Of a stretch of 64,000 nt of DNA, positions 19,102 to 27,896 are shown one piece after another (positions within the stretch are counted from its first letter, which is position 1; each line of letters begins with the position of its first letter). Position numbers and translations under genes: made by a program. Under the pieces are notes generated by a model that saw only the letters and a list, made by a program, of their open reading frames with translations, had not been told where the DNA came from and did not search any database. Origin of the DNA: Paraburkholderia sp. BL9I2N2 (GTDB lineage Bacteria > Pseudomonadota > Gammaproteobacteria > Burkholderiales > Burkholderiaceae); the NCBI RefSeq assembly GCF_004339745.1, contig NZ_SMGP01000001.1:1612001-1676000 (forward strand), written 5' to 3'.

Positions 19102-19863
19102 ATGACGCCATACGACCTCGCGAACCGCCTCGTCGAAGCACGCCGGCAGCATCGCCCGATCGATGCGCCCGCACCCGACAGCCTGCCGCCCGATGCGGCG
19201 ACCGCGTATGCGATCCAGCAGGCGGTCATCGCAGGTCTCGGCGACTCGACGGGCGCCTGGAAGATCGGTGCCAAAGCGCCCGGTGGCGCCGCCGCGGGCG
19301 CGCCGATTCCGGCCTCGCTGGTGCTGCGCTCGCCGGCGCGCGTCGCGCATGACGGTTTCTTCCGCGTGCTGGTCGAGCTGGAAATCGCCTTCCGCTTCGC
19401 CGAGGCGATCGAACCGCGCGGCCGGGCCTATGCGCGCGACGAGGTGCTCTCGAAGGTCGGCGTCGTATTGCCGGCCATTGAGATCGTCGATAGCCGCTTC
19501 GCCGAATGGCCGAATGTCGCGCCGCTCGCGCAACTGGCCGATGCGCAGAACAATGGCGCGTTGATCACGGGCCATCCGGTCGCTTATGCGGGTCTCGCGC
19601 GCGGCTTCGATTTCGTTTCACCCGAACTGGAACTGAGCTTCGACGGCGCTTCGCTGCTGCCGGAAGCCACCGGCAATCCGGCCGGCGACCCGCGCGAACT
19701 GCTGGTCTGGTTCGTCAACCATTGCGCCGCCATGGGTATCACCATCGAACCGGAGTGGACTATCACCACCGGTTCGTACGTCGGCGCACACAGGCTGGAT
19801 AAAGCGGGCATCGTGCGCGGACACATCGACGGCCTTGGGGAAGTGGAGATTGAACTGACCTGA
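19102..19863 (+). CDS. 2-keto-4-pentenoate hydratase-like protein (FAH superfamily)
   Basis: A 253-residue enzyme. It has GAWKIGAKAPG (about 51-61), the acidic metal-site segment VELEIAFRF (about 92-100), PAIEIVDSRFAEW (about 123-135) and a C-terminal TTGSYVGAH, as in 2-hydroxypenta-2,4-dienoate hydratases such as MhpD. These enzymes add water to the dienol made in meta-cleavage of aromatics. No other meta-cleavage gene is adjacent, so the substrate is open. ATG 19102 follows an AAAGGA box; earlier in-frame Mets add a non-conserved Arg/Gln-rich stretch. Confidence 0.8.
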   Translation: MTPYDLANRLVEARRQHRPIDAPAPDSLPPDAATAYAIQQAVIAGLGDSTGAWKIGAKAPGGAAAGAPIPASLVLRSPARVAHDGFFRVLVELEIAFRFAEAIEPRGRAYARDEVLSKVGVVLPAIEIVDSRFAEWPNVAPLAQLADAQNNGALITGHPVAYAGLARGFDFVSPELELSFDGASLLPEATGNPAGDPRELLVWFVNHCAAMGITIEPEWTITTGSYVGAHRLDKAGIVRGHIDGLGEVEIELT

Positions 19864-20595
19864 GAGGCCGCGCGCTTGTAACAGCGTATTACGAAGCTTC
19901 ATTCAAACGGCTGCCTGCGGGTGGCCGTTTTACGTTGCTCGCATCCGTAGCGGCGGCTTTGCCGTATACACCTGTTGAAGCGATGCATTGCGTTGTCGTC
20001 ATTCAGTTATACATGCGGCTAACCATGCTCACGACGCGGTTAATGCCTGCGTGTCGCTCACGACGATGCATGACACGCTTGCCAATGACGGAACAAAAAC
20101 GTTCTTGGCTTGACGAACCGCATGAAGCTGCACGGACTTTGCTTATGTGTGAAACCGCGCGTGGATCGCGCACGAACATGTAACAGGCATGTGTCGCTGT
20201 AGACCGAACGCTTGGGTCGCGCGTTGAGGAAAAAGGTGACGGACACAGAAAGCAGGCAGACGTCAGCGCTTTTCAGCAACAAAGTGTGCGTGTGCAGACA
20301 TGCCGTCCGGTACAGCAGTGGGATCGTTCGATGAACGTAACGGCTTTACGCAAGAGAGTATTGCAGGACAGGAAGAGAGGAACACTGAGCAGCACTGCAG
20401 TAGAGTGCTGATGAGGCGTCAAGGCAACAGTGCAAAAGGCAGGGACGTATGACTGCAATCGCTGCGATATGAGTGCAAGATTGTAGGTGGTCGAAACTTT
20501 GTTTCCAAGTGAGGAATGTCGGGAGGCGAATGCGGCGCGATTTTCGCAACGTAGTTCGTGAAAAAAAATTTAAAAGGGTTTAGGATGAATTCGAG
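19864..20595. other. Long non-coding region upstream of prkA
   Basis: More than 700 bases with lower GC and no convincing gene on either strand. The right end is AT-rich (runs near 20562-20580). This is long for a bacterial promoter region and may hold multiple promoters, a long leader or a small RNA. In enteric bacteria the homologous operon depends on RpoS and NtrC; I looked for a sigma-54 box (TGGCAC-N5-TTGC) and saw no good match. Confidence 0.4.
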
Positions 20596-20633
20596 CGATG
20601 TCGTTTCCGAATAGCGCGCCGCGCACGACATCG
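20596..20633 (+). promoter_or_regulatory. Inverted repeat in the prkA leader
   Basis: CGATGTCGT (20596-20604) and ACGACATCG (20625-20633) are perfect 9-base complements around a 20-base GC-rich spacer. The repeat lies 25 bases before the start codon, just ahead of the strong GAGGAGG ribosome binding site. It could be an operator or a leader stem. Confidence 0.5.
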
Positions 20634-20658
20634 GTCTAGACTTCGGCGAGGAGGTAGC

Positions 20659-22581
20659 ATGGATATCTACAGCAGTTTCGCGACCCGCTTCGAGAAAACG
20701 CGAGAAGATGAGCTCTCGCTCGAGGAGTATCTCGCGCTCTGCAAAGACAATCCCGCCGCGTACGCCACGGCTGGCGAACGCATGTTGACGGCGATCGGGG
20801 AGCCGGAACAGATCGACACTCGTAACGATCCGCGCATGTCGCGCATCTTCGCGAACAAGGTCATCAAGGTATACCCCGCATTCCGTGAGTTCTACGGAAT
20901 GGAGGAGGTGATCGAGCAGGTGGTCGCCTACTTCCGGCACTCGGCCCAGGGGCTCGAAGAAAAGAAGCAGATTCTGTATCTGTTGGGCCCGGTCGGCGGC
21001 GGTAAATCGTCGATTGCGGAACGTCTGAAGCAGCTTATGGAACGCGTGCCGTTCTACTCGATCAAGGGCTCGCCCGTGAACGAGTCGCCCCTCGGTCTGT
21101 TCGATTACGAGGAAGACGGCCCGATTCTCGAAGAACAATACGGCATTCCACGCCGCTACCTGAAAAGCATTCTGAGCCCGTGGGCGGTCAAGCGCCTGCA
21201 CGAATTCAACGGTGACATCCGCAAGTTCCGCGTGGTGCGCCGCTATCCGTCGATCCTTCGCCAGATCGGTATAGCCAAAACCGAGCCGGGCGACGAAAAC
21301 AATCAGGACATTTCGTCGCTGGTCGGTAAGGTCGACATCCGCAAACTCGAACAGTACGCACAGGACGACGCGGACGCATACAGCTACTCCGGTGGCTTGT
21401 GTCTCGCGAATCAGGGCCTGCTCGAGTTCGTCGAAATGTTCAAGGCGCCGATCAAGGTCCTGCACCCGCTCCTGACTGCGACCCAGGAAGGCAACTTCAA
21501 GGGCACGGAAGGCTTCGGTGCGATCCCGTTCGACGGCGTGATTCTGGCTCACTCGAACGAGTCCGAATGGAAGGCGTTCCGCAACAACCGCAACAACGAA
21601 GCACTGCTCGACCGGATCTTCGTGGTGAAGGTGCCGTACTGCCTGCGCTACGGTGAAGAGGTCAAGATCTACGAGAAGCTGTTGCGTAATTCGTCGCTGG
21701 CGAATGCGGTGTGCGCGCCGGGCACGCTGAAGATGATGGCGCAGATGTCGGTGCTCACGCGTTTGCAGGAGCCGGAGAATTCGAGCCTGTTCTCGAAGAT
21801 GCAGGTGTACGACGGCGAAAATCTCAAGGACACCGATCCGAAGGCCAAGTCGTATCAGGAGTACCGCGATTTCGCGGGCGTGGATGAAGGGATGACCGGC
21901 GTGTCGACCCGCTTCGCGTTCAAGATCATGTCGCGCGTATTCAACTTCGACTCGACCGAGGTCGCGGCCAATCCGGTGCACCTGATGTACGTGCTCGAAC
22001 AGCAGATCGAACGCGAGCAGTTCCCACCAGAAACCGAGCAGAAGTATCTGTCGTTCATCAAGGACGTGCTCGCCTCGCGCTATGCGGAGTTCATCGGCAA
22101 GGAAATTCAGACCGCGTATCTGGAGTCGTATTCCGAGTACGGTCAGAACATCTTCGATCGCTATGTGACGTACGCGGACTTCTGGATTCAGGATCAGGAG
22201 TTCCGCGATCATGACACCGGCGAGAGTTTCGATCGCGCGGCGCTGAACGCCGAACTGGAGAAGATCGAGAAACCCGCGGGCATCAGCAACCCGAAGGACT
22301 TCCGCAACGAGATCGTGAACTTCGTGCTGCGTGCGCGTGCTGCCAACGGCGGAAAGAACCCCGCCTGGGTCAGCTACGAGAAGCTGCGCGTCGTGATCGA
22401 AAAGAAGATGTTCTCGAACACGGAAGAGCTGTTGCCGGTGATCTCGTTCAACGCCAAGGGCTCGGCGGAGGAACAACGCAAGCACGAAGACTTCGTCAAT
22501 CGCATGGTGACGAAGGGCTATACGCCGAAGCAGGTGCGCTTGCTGTGTGACTGGTATCTGCGCGTGCGCAAGTCGTCATGA
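20659..22581 (+). CDS. prkA: PrkA family serine protein kinase (YeaG)
   Basis: A 640-residue protein with an AAA+ domain (Walker A GPVGGGKSS at 110-118; EFNGDIRKFRVV and GLLEFVEMFKAPI further on) and the C-terminal PrkA kinase domain from about 390. Length matches E. coli YeaG (644). PrkA/YeaG acts in nutrient-stress and stationary-phase survival and is autophosphorylating. It is the first gene of the conserved prkA-yeaH-spoVR set present here in full. The ATG has a near-perfect GAGGAGG box. A GC-rich stem-loop lies 16 bases after the stop. Confidence 0.95.
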   Translation: MDIYSSFATRFEKTREDELSLEEYLALCKDNPAAYATAGERMLTAIGEPEQIDTRNDPRMSRIFANKVIKVYPAFREFYGMEEVIEQVVAYFRHSAQGLEEKKQILYLLGPVGGGKSSIAERLKQLMERVPFYSIKGSPVNESPLGLFDYEEDGPILEEQYGIPRRYLKSILSPWAVKRLHEFNGDIRKFRVVRRYPSILRQIGIAKTEPGDENNQDISSLVGKVDIRKLEQYAQDDADAYSYSGGLCLANQGLLEFVEMFKAPIKVLHPLLTATQEGNFKGTEGFGAIPFDGVILAHSNESEWKAFRNNRNNEALLDRIFVVKVPYCLRYGEEVKIYEKLLRNSSLANAVCAPGTLKMMAQMSVLTRLQEPENSSLFSKMQVYDGENLKDTDPKAKSYQEYRDFAGVDEGMTGVSTRFAFKIMSRVFNFDSTEVAANPVHLMYVLEQQIEREQFPPETEQKYLSFIKDVLASRYAEFIGKEIQTAYLESYSEYGQNIFDRYVTYADFWIQDQEFRDHDTGESFDRAALNAELEKIEKPAGISNPKDFRNEIVNFVLRARAANGGKNPAWVSYEKLRVVIEKKMFSNTEELLPVISFNAKGSAEEQRKHEDFVNRMVTKGYTPKQVRLLCDWYLRVRKSS

Positions 22582-22597
22582 TGCGCATTGCGTGCCG

Positions 22598-22620
22598 CCC
22601 GCGCGGTCCGACCGCGCGGG
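22598..22620 (+). other. GC-rich stem-loop after prkA
   Basis: CCCGCGCGGT (22598-22607) and ACCGCGCGGG (22611-22620) form a perfect 10-bp stem with a 3-base loop. No T-run follows, so it is more likely an mRNA-processing or 3'-protecting hairpin within the operon than a terminator. Confidence 0.6.
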
Positions 22621-22699
22621 CACCCTGCGAGGCGCAAGCTGCATGGACATAGCGTGGGCTTAAGCAGCAAGCGTCTCGCGCACCGGAAATTAGTGCCGC

Positions 22700-22799
22700 T
22701 GCATGGGGTCTGGGTAAGTGCTAAAGCGCCAACTCTGATCGACATGCGGTGCATGGGATGGGCGTAAGCGCTAAAGCGCTAACGCCCATCGATACGGGA
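22700..22799 (+). repeat. Tandem duplication, 50-bp period, each unit carrying a UAAA-loop hairpin
   Basis: Both units begin TGCATGGG (22700, 22750) and carry GTAAG(C/T)GCTAAAGCGC at the same offset (22714, 22764). The first unit is degenerate with several mismatches in the stem; the second folds perfectly. Confidence 0.75.
22757..22790 (+). promoter_or_regulatory. UAAA-loop hairpin before the yeaH ribosome binding site
   Basis: GATGGGCGT (22757-22765) pairs fully with ACGCCCATC (22782-22790), then an A-A mismatch, then AGCGC/GCGCT with loop UAAA (22772-22775). The sequence GAT and a GGGAG ribosome binding site follow, as at 6765-6808. The outer stem differs from that copy but remains complementary. 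Confidence 0.65.
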
Positions 22800-22807
22800 G
22801 ACCGGGC

Positions 22808-24079
22808 GTGCTTCATCAAATCATCGACCGCAGGTTAGCAGGCAAGAACAAAAGCATTGCGAATCGCGAACGTTTTTTGCGTCGCGTTAAGAACTATATT
22901 CGTCGCGCCGTTTCGGAAGCCGTGCGCGATCGCAGCATCAAGGACATTCAGAACACCCAGAGCATCACCATCCCGCGCAAGGACATTGCGGAGCCGTCGT
23001 TCCGGCATGGACCCGGCGGCAAGCGGGAAATGGTGCATCCGGGCAATTCCGACTACATCCGTGGCGACAAGATCCAGCGCCCGCAAGGCGGCGGTGGTGG
23101 AGGCGGGGGCAACCAGGCCAGCAATGAAGGCGAGGGTCAGGACGACTTCGTGTTCGAGCTGAGCCGCGAAGAATTCATGCAGTATTTCTTCGACGATCTC
23201 GAGCTGCCGCGTCTCGTCAAAACCCATCTGATGGCCGTGCCCACGTGGAAAAGCATCCGCGCGGGCTGGGCTGCGGAAGGCACGCCGAACAACATCGACG
23301 TGGTCCGTTCGTTGCGCAGCGCGCTCGGCCGCCGCATCGCGCTCGGTGCGCCGCTCGTCAACCAGTTGCACGAGATGGAACGGCAACTGGAAACCATGAA
23401 AGCCGATCCCGACGATCGTCGCGAAGAGATCAAAGTGCTCGAAGAGGAGATTCACCATTTGCGCGGGCGCATCTGGCGGATTCCGTTCATCGATCCGTTC
23501 GATCTGCGCTACGTGAATCGCGTGAAGCAACCCACGCCCTCCAGCCAGGCGGTCATGTTCTGTCTGATGGATGTGTCCGGTTCCATGGACGAGCAGCGCA
23601 AGGACCTCGCCAAGCGCTTCTTCATCCTGCTATATCTGTTCCTCAAGCGTAACTACGAGAAGATCGAAGTGGTGTTCATCCGCCACCATACGCGTGCTGA
23701 AGAGGTCGACGAAGACACGTTCTTCCACTCGACCGAAAGCGGCGGCACGGTGGTGTCGAGCGCGCTGGAGCTGATGCAGAAGGTAATGGACGAGCGCTAT
23801 TCGCCGACTGAATGGAATATTTACGGCGCTCAGGCGTCGGACGGCGACAACTGGACCGACGACTCGCCGAAGTGCCGCAAGATACTCTCGGATGACATTC
23901 TGGAGAAGGTGCGCTATTTTGCGTATATTCAGGTGACGCCGGAAGAGCAGAATCTGTGGCTCGAATATGCGCAGTTGGCCTTGAGCCAGCCGCACATGGC
24001 GATGAAGAAGGTCGAAACCGCAGCCGACATCTATCCGGTATTTCGCGAGCTGTTTGAGAAGCAGGTGGCGTCTTCATGA
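22808..24079 (+). CDS. yeaH: YeaH/DUF444 family protein with VWA-like domain
   Basis: A 423-residue protein. The N-terminal half is basic with a Gly-rich linker (about 95-103). The C-terminal half is VWA-like with the metal-site motif DVSGS at 255-259 and a conserved SGGTVVSSAL. Length matches E. coli YeaH (427). Its molecular role is not known, but it co-occurs with PrkA and SpoVR and is thought to act with them. Translation starts at GTG 22808 after GGGAG; the region before it carries two tandem hairpins. The stop is close to SpoVR, with an ATGA overlap if the upstream SpoVR start is used. Confidence 0.93.
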   Translation: MLHQIIDRRLAGKNKSIANRERFLRRVKNYIRRAVSEAVRDRSIKDIQNTQSITIPRKDIAEPSFRHGPGGKREMVHPGNSDYIRGDKIQRPQGGGGGGGGNQASNEGEGQDDFVFELSREEFMQYFFDDLELPRLVKTHLMAVPTWKSIRAGWAAEGTPNNIDVVRSLRSALGRRIALGAPLVNQLHEMERQLETMKADPDDRREEIKVLEEEIHHLRGRIWRIPFIDPFDLRYVNRVKQPTPSSQAVMFCLMDVSGSMDEQRKDLAKRFFILLYLFLKRNYEKIEVVFIRHHTRAEEVDEDTFFHSTESGGTVVSSALELMQKVMDERYSPTEWNIYGAQASDGDNWTDDSPKCRKILSDDILEKVRYFAYIQVTPEEQNLWLEYAQLALSQPHMAMKKVETAADIYPVFRELFEKQVASS

Positions 24080-24267
24080 CAAAACACCTGCACAACGAAG
24101 CGCGCGGCTACCAGCCGGAGCGCGGGAAAGGCGTGCCGCAGCAGCAACAGTCGGGGCATGCCGAGGCGAAGGCGGACGATACGGGAGCCGCCGCAGCCGG
24201 AGCAGTCGACACCGCTGCAGCACGGGGACACACCGGAACGCCCACTGAGGGGCAAAGGGAAGTCCGT

Positions 24268-25791
24268 ATGAACGTAGCCGATAGACGGCCTCTGCCGTGC
24301 CCGTCCGACTGGACCTTCGAATTGATCGAAGAGTATGACTCGCATATTGCCCGTGTTGCAGAGCAATATGAACTCGACGTGTATCCGATCCAGCTCGAAC
24401 TCATCAGCGCCGAACAGATGATGGATGCGTACGCGTCCGTCGGCATGCCGGTGAACTACCGTCATTGGTCGTTCGGCAAACACTTTCTCTCCACCGAAAA
24501 AAGCTACCGTCGCGGGCAGATGGGGCTGGCGTACGAGATCGTCATCAATTCGAATCCCTGCATCGCGTATCTGATGGAAGAGAACACGATGACGATGCAG
24601 GCGCTCGTCATCGCCCACGCGGCCTATGGGCACAACTCGTTCTTCAAGGGCAACTATCTGTTCCGGCTGTGGACGGATGCGCACGCGATCATCGACTACC
24701 TGGTCTACGCGAAGAATTACATCGCGGAGTGCGAGGAGCGTTTCGGGCTCGACCGGGTCGAGGAATTGCTCGATTCGTGCCACGCGTTGATGAACTACGG
24801 CGTGGACCGTTACAAGCGTCCGCAGAAGTTGTCGCTGGAAAAGGAGTTTGCGGCGCGCCGCGAACGCGAAGCGTATCTGCAGTCGCAGGTCAATGAACTG
24901 TGGCGCACCTTGCCGACCCGGCATACGCCGTTGCCGGAGGAAATCGAGGAGCGCTATCCGCCGGAGCCGCAGGAAAACCTGCTGTATTTCGCGGAGAAGA
25001 ATGCGCCGCTGCTGGAGCCGTGGGAGCGGGAAGTGATCCGCATCGTGCGCAAGGTCGGCCAGTATTTTTATCCGCAACGGCAGACCCAGGTGATGAACGA
25101 GGGTTGGGCGACGTTCTGGCATTACACCTTGCTCAACACCATGTACAACCAGGGCAAGCTGGAAGACGGCTTCATGATGGAGTTTCTCCATTCGCACAGC
25201 AATGTGGTCTACCAGCCGCCGGTGACGAAACCGTACTACAGCGGCATCAATCCGTACGCGCTCGGTTTTTCGATGATGAGCGACATTCGCCGCATCTGCG
25301 AGGCGCCAACGGACGAAGATCGCAAGTGGTTCCCGGAACTGGCGGGCAGTCCGTGGCTGCCCGCCATGCACTACGCGATGCGTAACTTCAAGGACGAGAG
25401 TTTCGTCGCGCAGTATCTGTCGCCGCATCTGATCCGTGAGATGCGCCTCTTCTCCGTGCTCGACGACGACATGCGCGACGCGCTCGAAGTCTCGGCGATT
25501 CATGACGACAGCGGCTATCAGTACGTGCGTCAGGCGTTGTCGCGCCAGTACGACATGCATCACCGCGAGCCGAATATTCAGGTGTGGGCGGTGAACACGC
25601 GCGGCGACCGGAGTTTGACGCTGCGGCACTTCATGAGCGACAACCGGCATCTGTCGGGCGATAGCGAAGAAGTGCTCAAGCACATGGCGCGGTTGTGGCA
25701 GTTCGACGTGTATCTGGAAAGCGTCGATGAGAACGGCACGGTCCGCAAGCGTTATGAGTGCCGCTATGTACCGCCAGCGGTGAGAGTGTGA
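24268..25791 (+). CDS. spoVR: SpoVR family protein (YcgB)
   Basis: A 507-residue protein that begins PCPSDWTFELIEEYDSHIAR soon after the start, as SpoVR/YcgB proteins do. It contains the characteristic NEGWATFWHYTLLNTMY (about 280-296) and HSNVVYQPPV. ATG 24268 has an AAAGGGAAG box and gives the usual family length (about 510). An alternative ATG at 24076 overlaps the yeaH stop and would add 64 residues of Gln/Ala/Gly-rich low-complexity sequence. It is the third member of the PrkA-YeaH-SpoVR module and ends 40 bases before a terminator. Confidence 0.93.
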   Translation: MNVADRRPLPCPSDWTFELIEEYDSHIARVAEQYELDVYPIQLELISAEQMMDAYASVGMPVNYRHWSFGKHFLSTEKSYRRGQMGLAYEIVINSNPCIAYLMEENTMTMQALVIAHAAYGHNSFFKGNYLFRLWTDAHAIIDYLVYAKNYIAECEERFGLDRVEELLDSCHALMNYGVDRYKRPQKLSLEKEFAARREREAYLQSQVNELWRTLPTRHTPLPEEIEERYPPEPQENLLYFAEKNAPLLEPWEREVIRIVRKVGQYFYPQRQTQVMNEGWATFWHYTLLNTMYNQGKLEDGFMMEFLHSHSNVVYQPPVTKPYYSGINPYALGFSMMSDIRRICEAPTDEDRKWFPELAGSPWLPAMHYAMRNFKDESFVAQYLSPHLIREMRLFSVLDDDMRDALEVSAIHDDSGYQYVRQALSRQYDMHHREPNIQVWAVNTRGDRSLTLRHFMSDNRHLSGDSEEVLKHMARLWQFDVYLESVDENGTVRKRYECRYVPPAVRV

Positions 25792-25830
25792 TCGGCGGGT
25801 TGCGACGCGACGCGATCGATACAATGTGAA

Positions 25831-25857
25831 AAAGCCAGCTTTCGAGCTGGCTTTTTT
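25831..25857 (+). terminator. Rho-independent terminator of the prkA operon
   Basis: AAAGCCAGCT / AGCTGGCTTT stem with a short TTCG loop, the T-run extending to 25857. Confidence 0.92.
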
Positions 25858-26080
25858 CTTGGCCGCGCAGTCGCGATCAGGACAAGACTTCAGCGCTGCC
25901 GCGCCGCAACATCGACATGCCCCCCGTCTGGCGCCCCCTAACAAACCCCCATCTTCTCCTTGCGATTCTGTAAAATTCGCGCACGCACGCGCCGACTGCC
26001 TCTGCGGCATGTCGGTTCGCGGGTGATGAAGGCCGCGCCACGACCGCTACCTCCGTTCAAAGACAAGGAAAGAGAACAGC

Positions 26081-27385
26081 ATGACCGACCTAACCGACCA
26101 AACCGTGGCCTCGGCTCACGACACACGGCGCCGCATCTTCGCGATCGTTGGCGCTTCATCGGGCAATCTCGTCGAGTGGTTCGACTTTTACGTGTATTCG
26201 TTCTGCGCGCTGTACTTCGCGCCGGCGTTCTTCCCAAGCGGCAATACCACCACGCAGCTGCTCAATACGGCGGGCGTGTTCGCCGCCGGCTTTCTGATGC
26301 GCCCGATCGGCGGCTGGTTCTTCGGCCGCCTCGCCGACAAGCACGGCCGCCGCACGGCCATGATGGTGTCGGTGTTCATGATGTGCGGCGGTTCCCTCGT
26401 GATCGCCTTGCTGCCCACGTACGCACAGATCGGCGCGCTGGCGCCGGCGCTGCTGCTGGTCGCGCGGTTGTTCCAGGGCTTGTCGGTGGGCGGCGAGTAC
26501 GGCACCAGCGCGACCTATATGAGTGAGGTCGCGCTCAAGGGCCGGCGCGGTTTCTTCGCGTCGTTCCAGTACGTCACGCTGATCGGCGGCCAGTTGTGCG
26601 CGCTGCTGGTGCTGGTGGTGCTGCAACAAACGCTTTCCACCGAAGAGCTGAAGGCATGGGGCTGGCGCGTGCCGTTCGCCATCGGTGCGGTCGCGGCATT
26701 GGTCGCGCTGTATCTGCGTAAATCGCTCGACGAAACCACCACCGCCGAAACGCGTCAACGCAAGGAGGCCGGCACGCTGCGCGGGCTGTGGCTGCACAAA
26801 GGCGCGTTCATGACGGTGCTCGGTTTCACGGCCGGCGGCTCGCTGATTTTCTACACGTTCACCACCTACATGCAGAAGTACCTGGTCAACACGGCCGGCA
26901 TGCATGCGAAGACGGCCAGCAACGTGATGACCGCCGCGCTGTTCGTCTACATGGTGATACAGCCGGCGTTCGGCGCGTTGTCGGACCGCATCGGCCGCCG
27001 TCGTTCCATGCTGTTCTTCGGCTTCTTCGCGACCATCGGCACGGTGCCGCTCCTGCACGCGCTGAAGGACGTGACGAGCCCGTATGCGGCCTTCGGTCTG
27101 GTGGTGGTGGCGCTTGCGATCGTCAGTTTCTATACGTCGATCAGTGGTCTGATCAAGGCGGAAATGTTCCCGCCTGAAGTGCGCGCGCTCGGCGTGGGGC
27201 TCTCGTACGCGGTGGCGAATGCGATCTTCGGCGGCTCGGCCGAGTATGTGGCGCTGTGGCTGAAGTCGGTCGGCAACGAGTCGATGTTCTACTGGTACGT
27301 CACCGCGCTGTGCGCGATTGCCGGCCTCGTGGCTCTGCGGATGCGCGATCCGTCGAAAGAAGGGTATTTGCGTCTCGAGCCTTGA
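26081..27385 (+). CDS. MFS transporter of the alpha-ketoglutarate permease (KgtP/ProP) type
   Basis: A 434-residue symporter with 12 predicted helices. It has the metabolite-H+ symporter marks [12 protein letters not shown] (about 28-39), [12 protein letters not shown] (about 84-95) and [13 protein letters not shown] (about 128-140). These occur in KgtP, ProP, ShiA and CitA. A dicarboxylate such as 2-oxoglutarate is the usual substrate of the closest group, but this is not proven. The gene is monocistronic with a leading AAGGAAAGAG box and a terminator after it. Confidence 0.85.
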   Translation: MTDLTDQTVASAHDTRRRIFAIVGASSGNLVEWFDFYVYSFCALYFAPAFFPSGNTTTQLLNTAGVFAAGFLMRPIGGWFFGRLADKHGRRTAMMVSVFMMCGGSLVIALLPTYAQIGALAPALLLVARLFQGLSVGGEYGTSATYMSEVALKGRRGFFASFQYVTLIGGQLCALLVLVVLQQTLSTEELKAWGWRVPFAIGAVAALVALYLRKSLDETTTAETRQRKEAGTLRGLWLHKGAFMTVLGFTAGGSLIFYTFTTYMQKYLVNTAGMHAKTASNVMTAALFVYMVIQPAFGALSDRIGRRRSMLFFGFFATIGTVPLLHALKDVTSPYAAFGLVVVALAIVSFYTSISGLIKAEMFPPEVRALGVGLSYAVANAIFGGSAEYVALWLKSVGNESMFYWYVTALCAIAGLVALRMRDPSKEGYLRLEP

Positions 27386-27428
27386 GTCTTTGAGGCTCGT
27401 CGAGCAGCGCAGTTAGGCGCTGCTTGAA

Positions 27429-27465
27429 AACGGCGGTCCGGGTCAATCCCGGCCGCCGTTTTTTT
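27429..27465 (+). terminator. Rho-independent terminator after the KgtP-like gene
   Basis: AACGGCGG-T-CCGGG pairs with CCCGG-CCGCCGTT around a short loop, with one bulged T, then a run of seven T residues counting the two of the stem. Confidence 0.9.
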
Positions 27466-27515
27466 ATGGGCCCCGGCGATGCGAACCCACTGTGCAGCGA
27501 GGGCAGGGCGCATGC

Positions 27516-27737
27516 TCACGCCACGACGATCTCCGTGCCCAATGCGTGCAGCAGATCGCGCAGCGTCTCGGCTTGCGCCATTTTCGCGTCGCTGCGTAAA
27601 TGAATCTGCAGCGCTCGCCCCGCGATTCCATCGACGGGTTGGGCGAGCCACAACTCCACCGCGAGGCCCAATCCTTCAGGCTGGTTGACGACGACCGGTT
27701 CGATCACACGCGGCTTGAAACAGGCACTGTCGGACAT
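27516..27737 (-). CDS. Small conserved hypothetical protein
   Basis: A 73-residue soluble protein without signal or membrane segment. It has regular beta/alpha character (VIEPVVVNQPEGLGLAVELWL, then AETLRDLLHALGTEIVV). A GAGGTGA box lies 6-7 bases before its ATG, which supports translation. I do not recognise the family. Confidence 0.55.
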   Translation of the reverse strand: MSDSACFKPRVIEPVVVNQPEGLGLAVELWLAQPVDGIAGRALQIHLRSDAKMAQAETLRDLLHALGTEIVVA

Positions 27738-27818
27738 GGTGTATCACCTCAGGGCTGGTGAAGGTTCACCCTTATCGTAATCAGCGCACCGCGCCGGACC
27801 AAGCAACAAATCCGCGTT

Positions 27819-27843
27819 TGCTTAGCAGAGGATGCTTAGCAGA
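27819..27843. repeat. Short direct repeat
   Basis: TGCTTAGCAGA occurs twice with a 3-base spacer (27819-27829 and 27833-27843) in the gap between two minus-strand genes. The significance is unknown. Confidence 0.6.
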
Positions 27844-27896
27844 AAACACGCTTATTGCGCGAAGGCTTGCCGGCGTTCAGCGCCGGCGTTGCCACG

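Noticed and set aside
19864..20595. Sigma-54 promoter before prkA
   Set aside because: No GG-N10-GC pair with the right flanks was found.
20419..22485. A 688-codon open frame antisense to prkA
   Set aside because: It mirrors the codon bias of prkA, has an Arg/His/Leu-rich composition with no known domain, and covers an unmistakable family protein.
27869..27890. GCCGGCG/CGCCGGC repeat after the glycosyltransferase gene as terminator
   Set aside because: No T-run follows on the minus strand, and the arms also read as a direct repeat.
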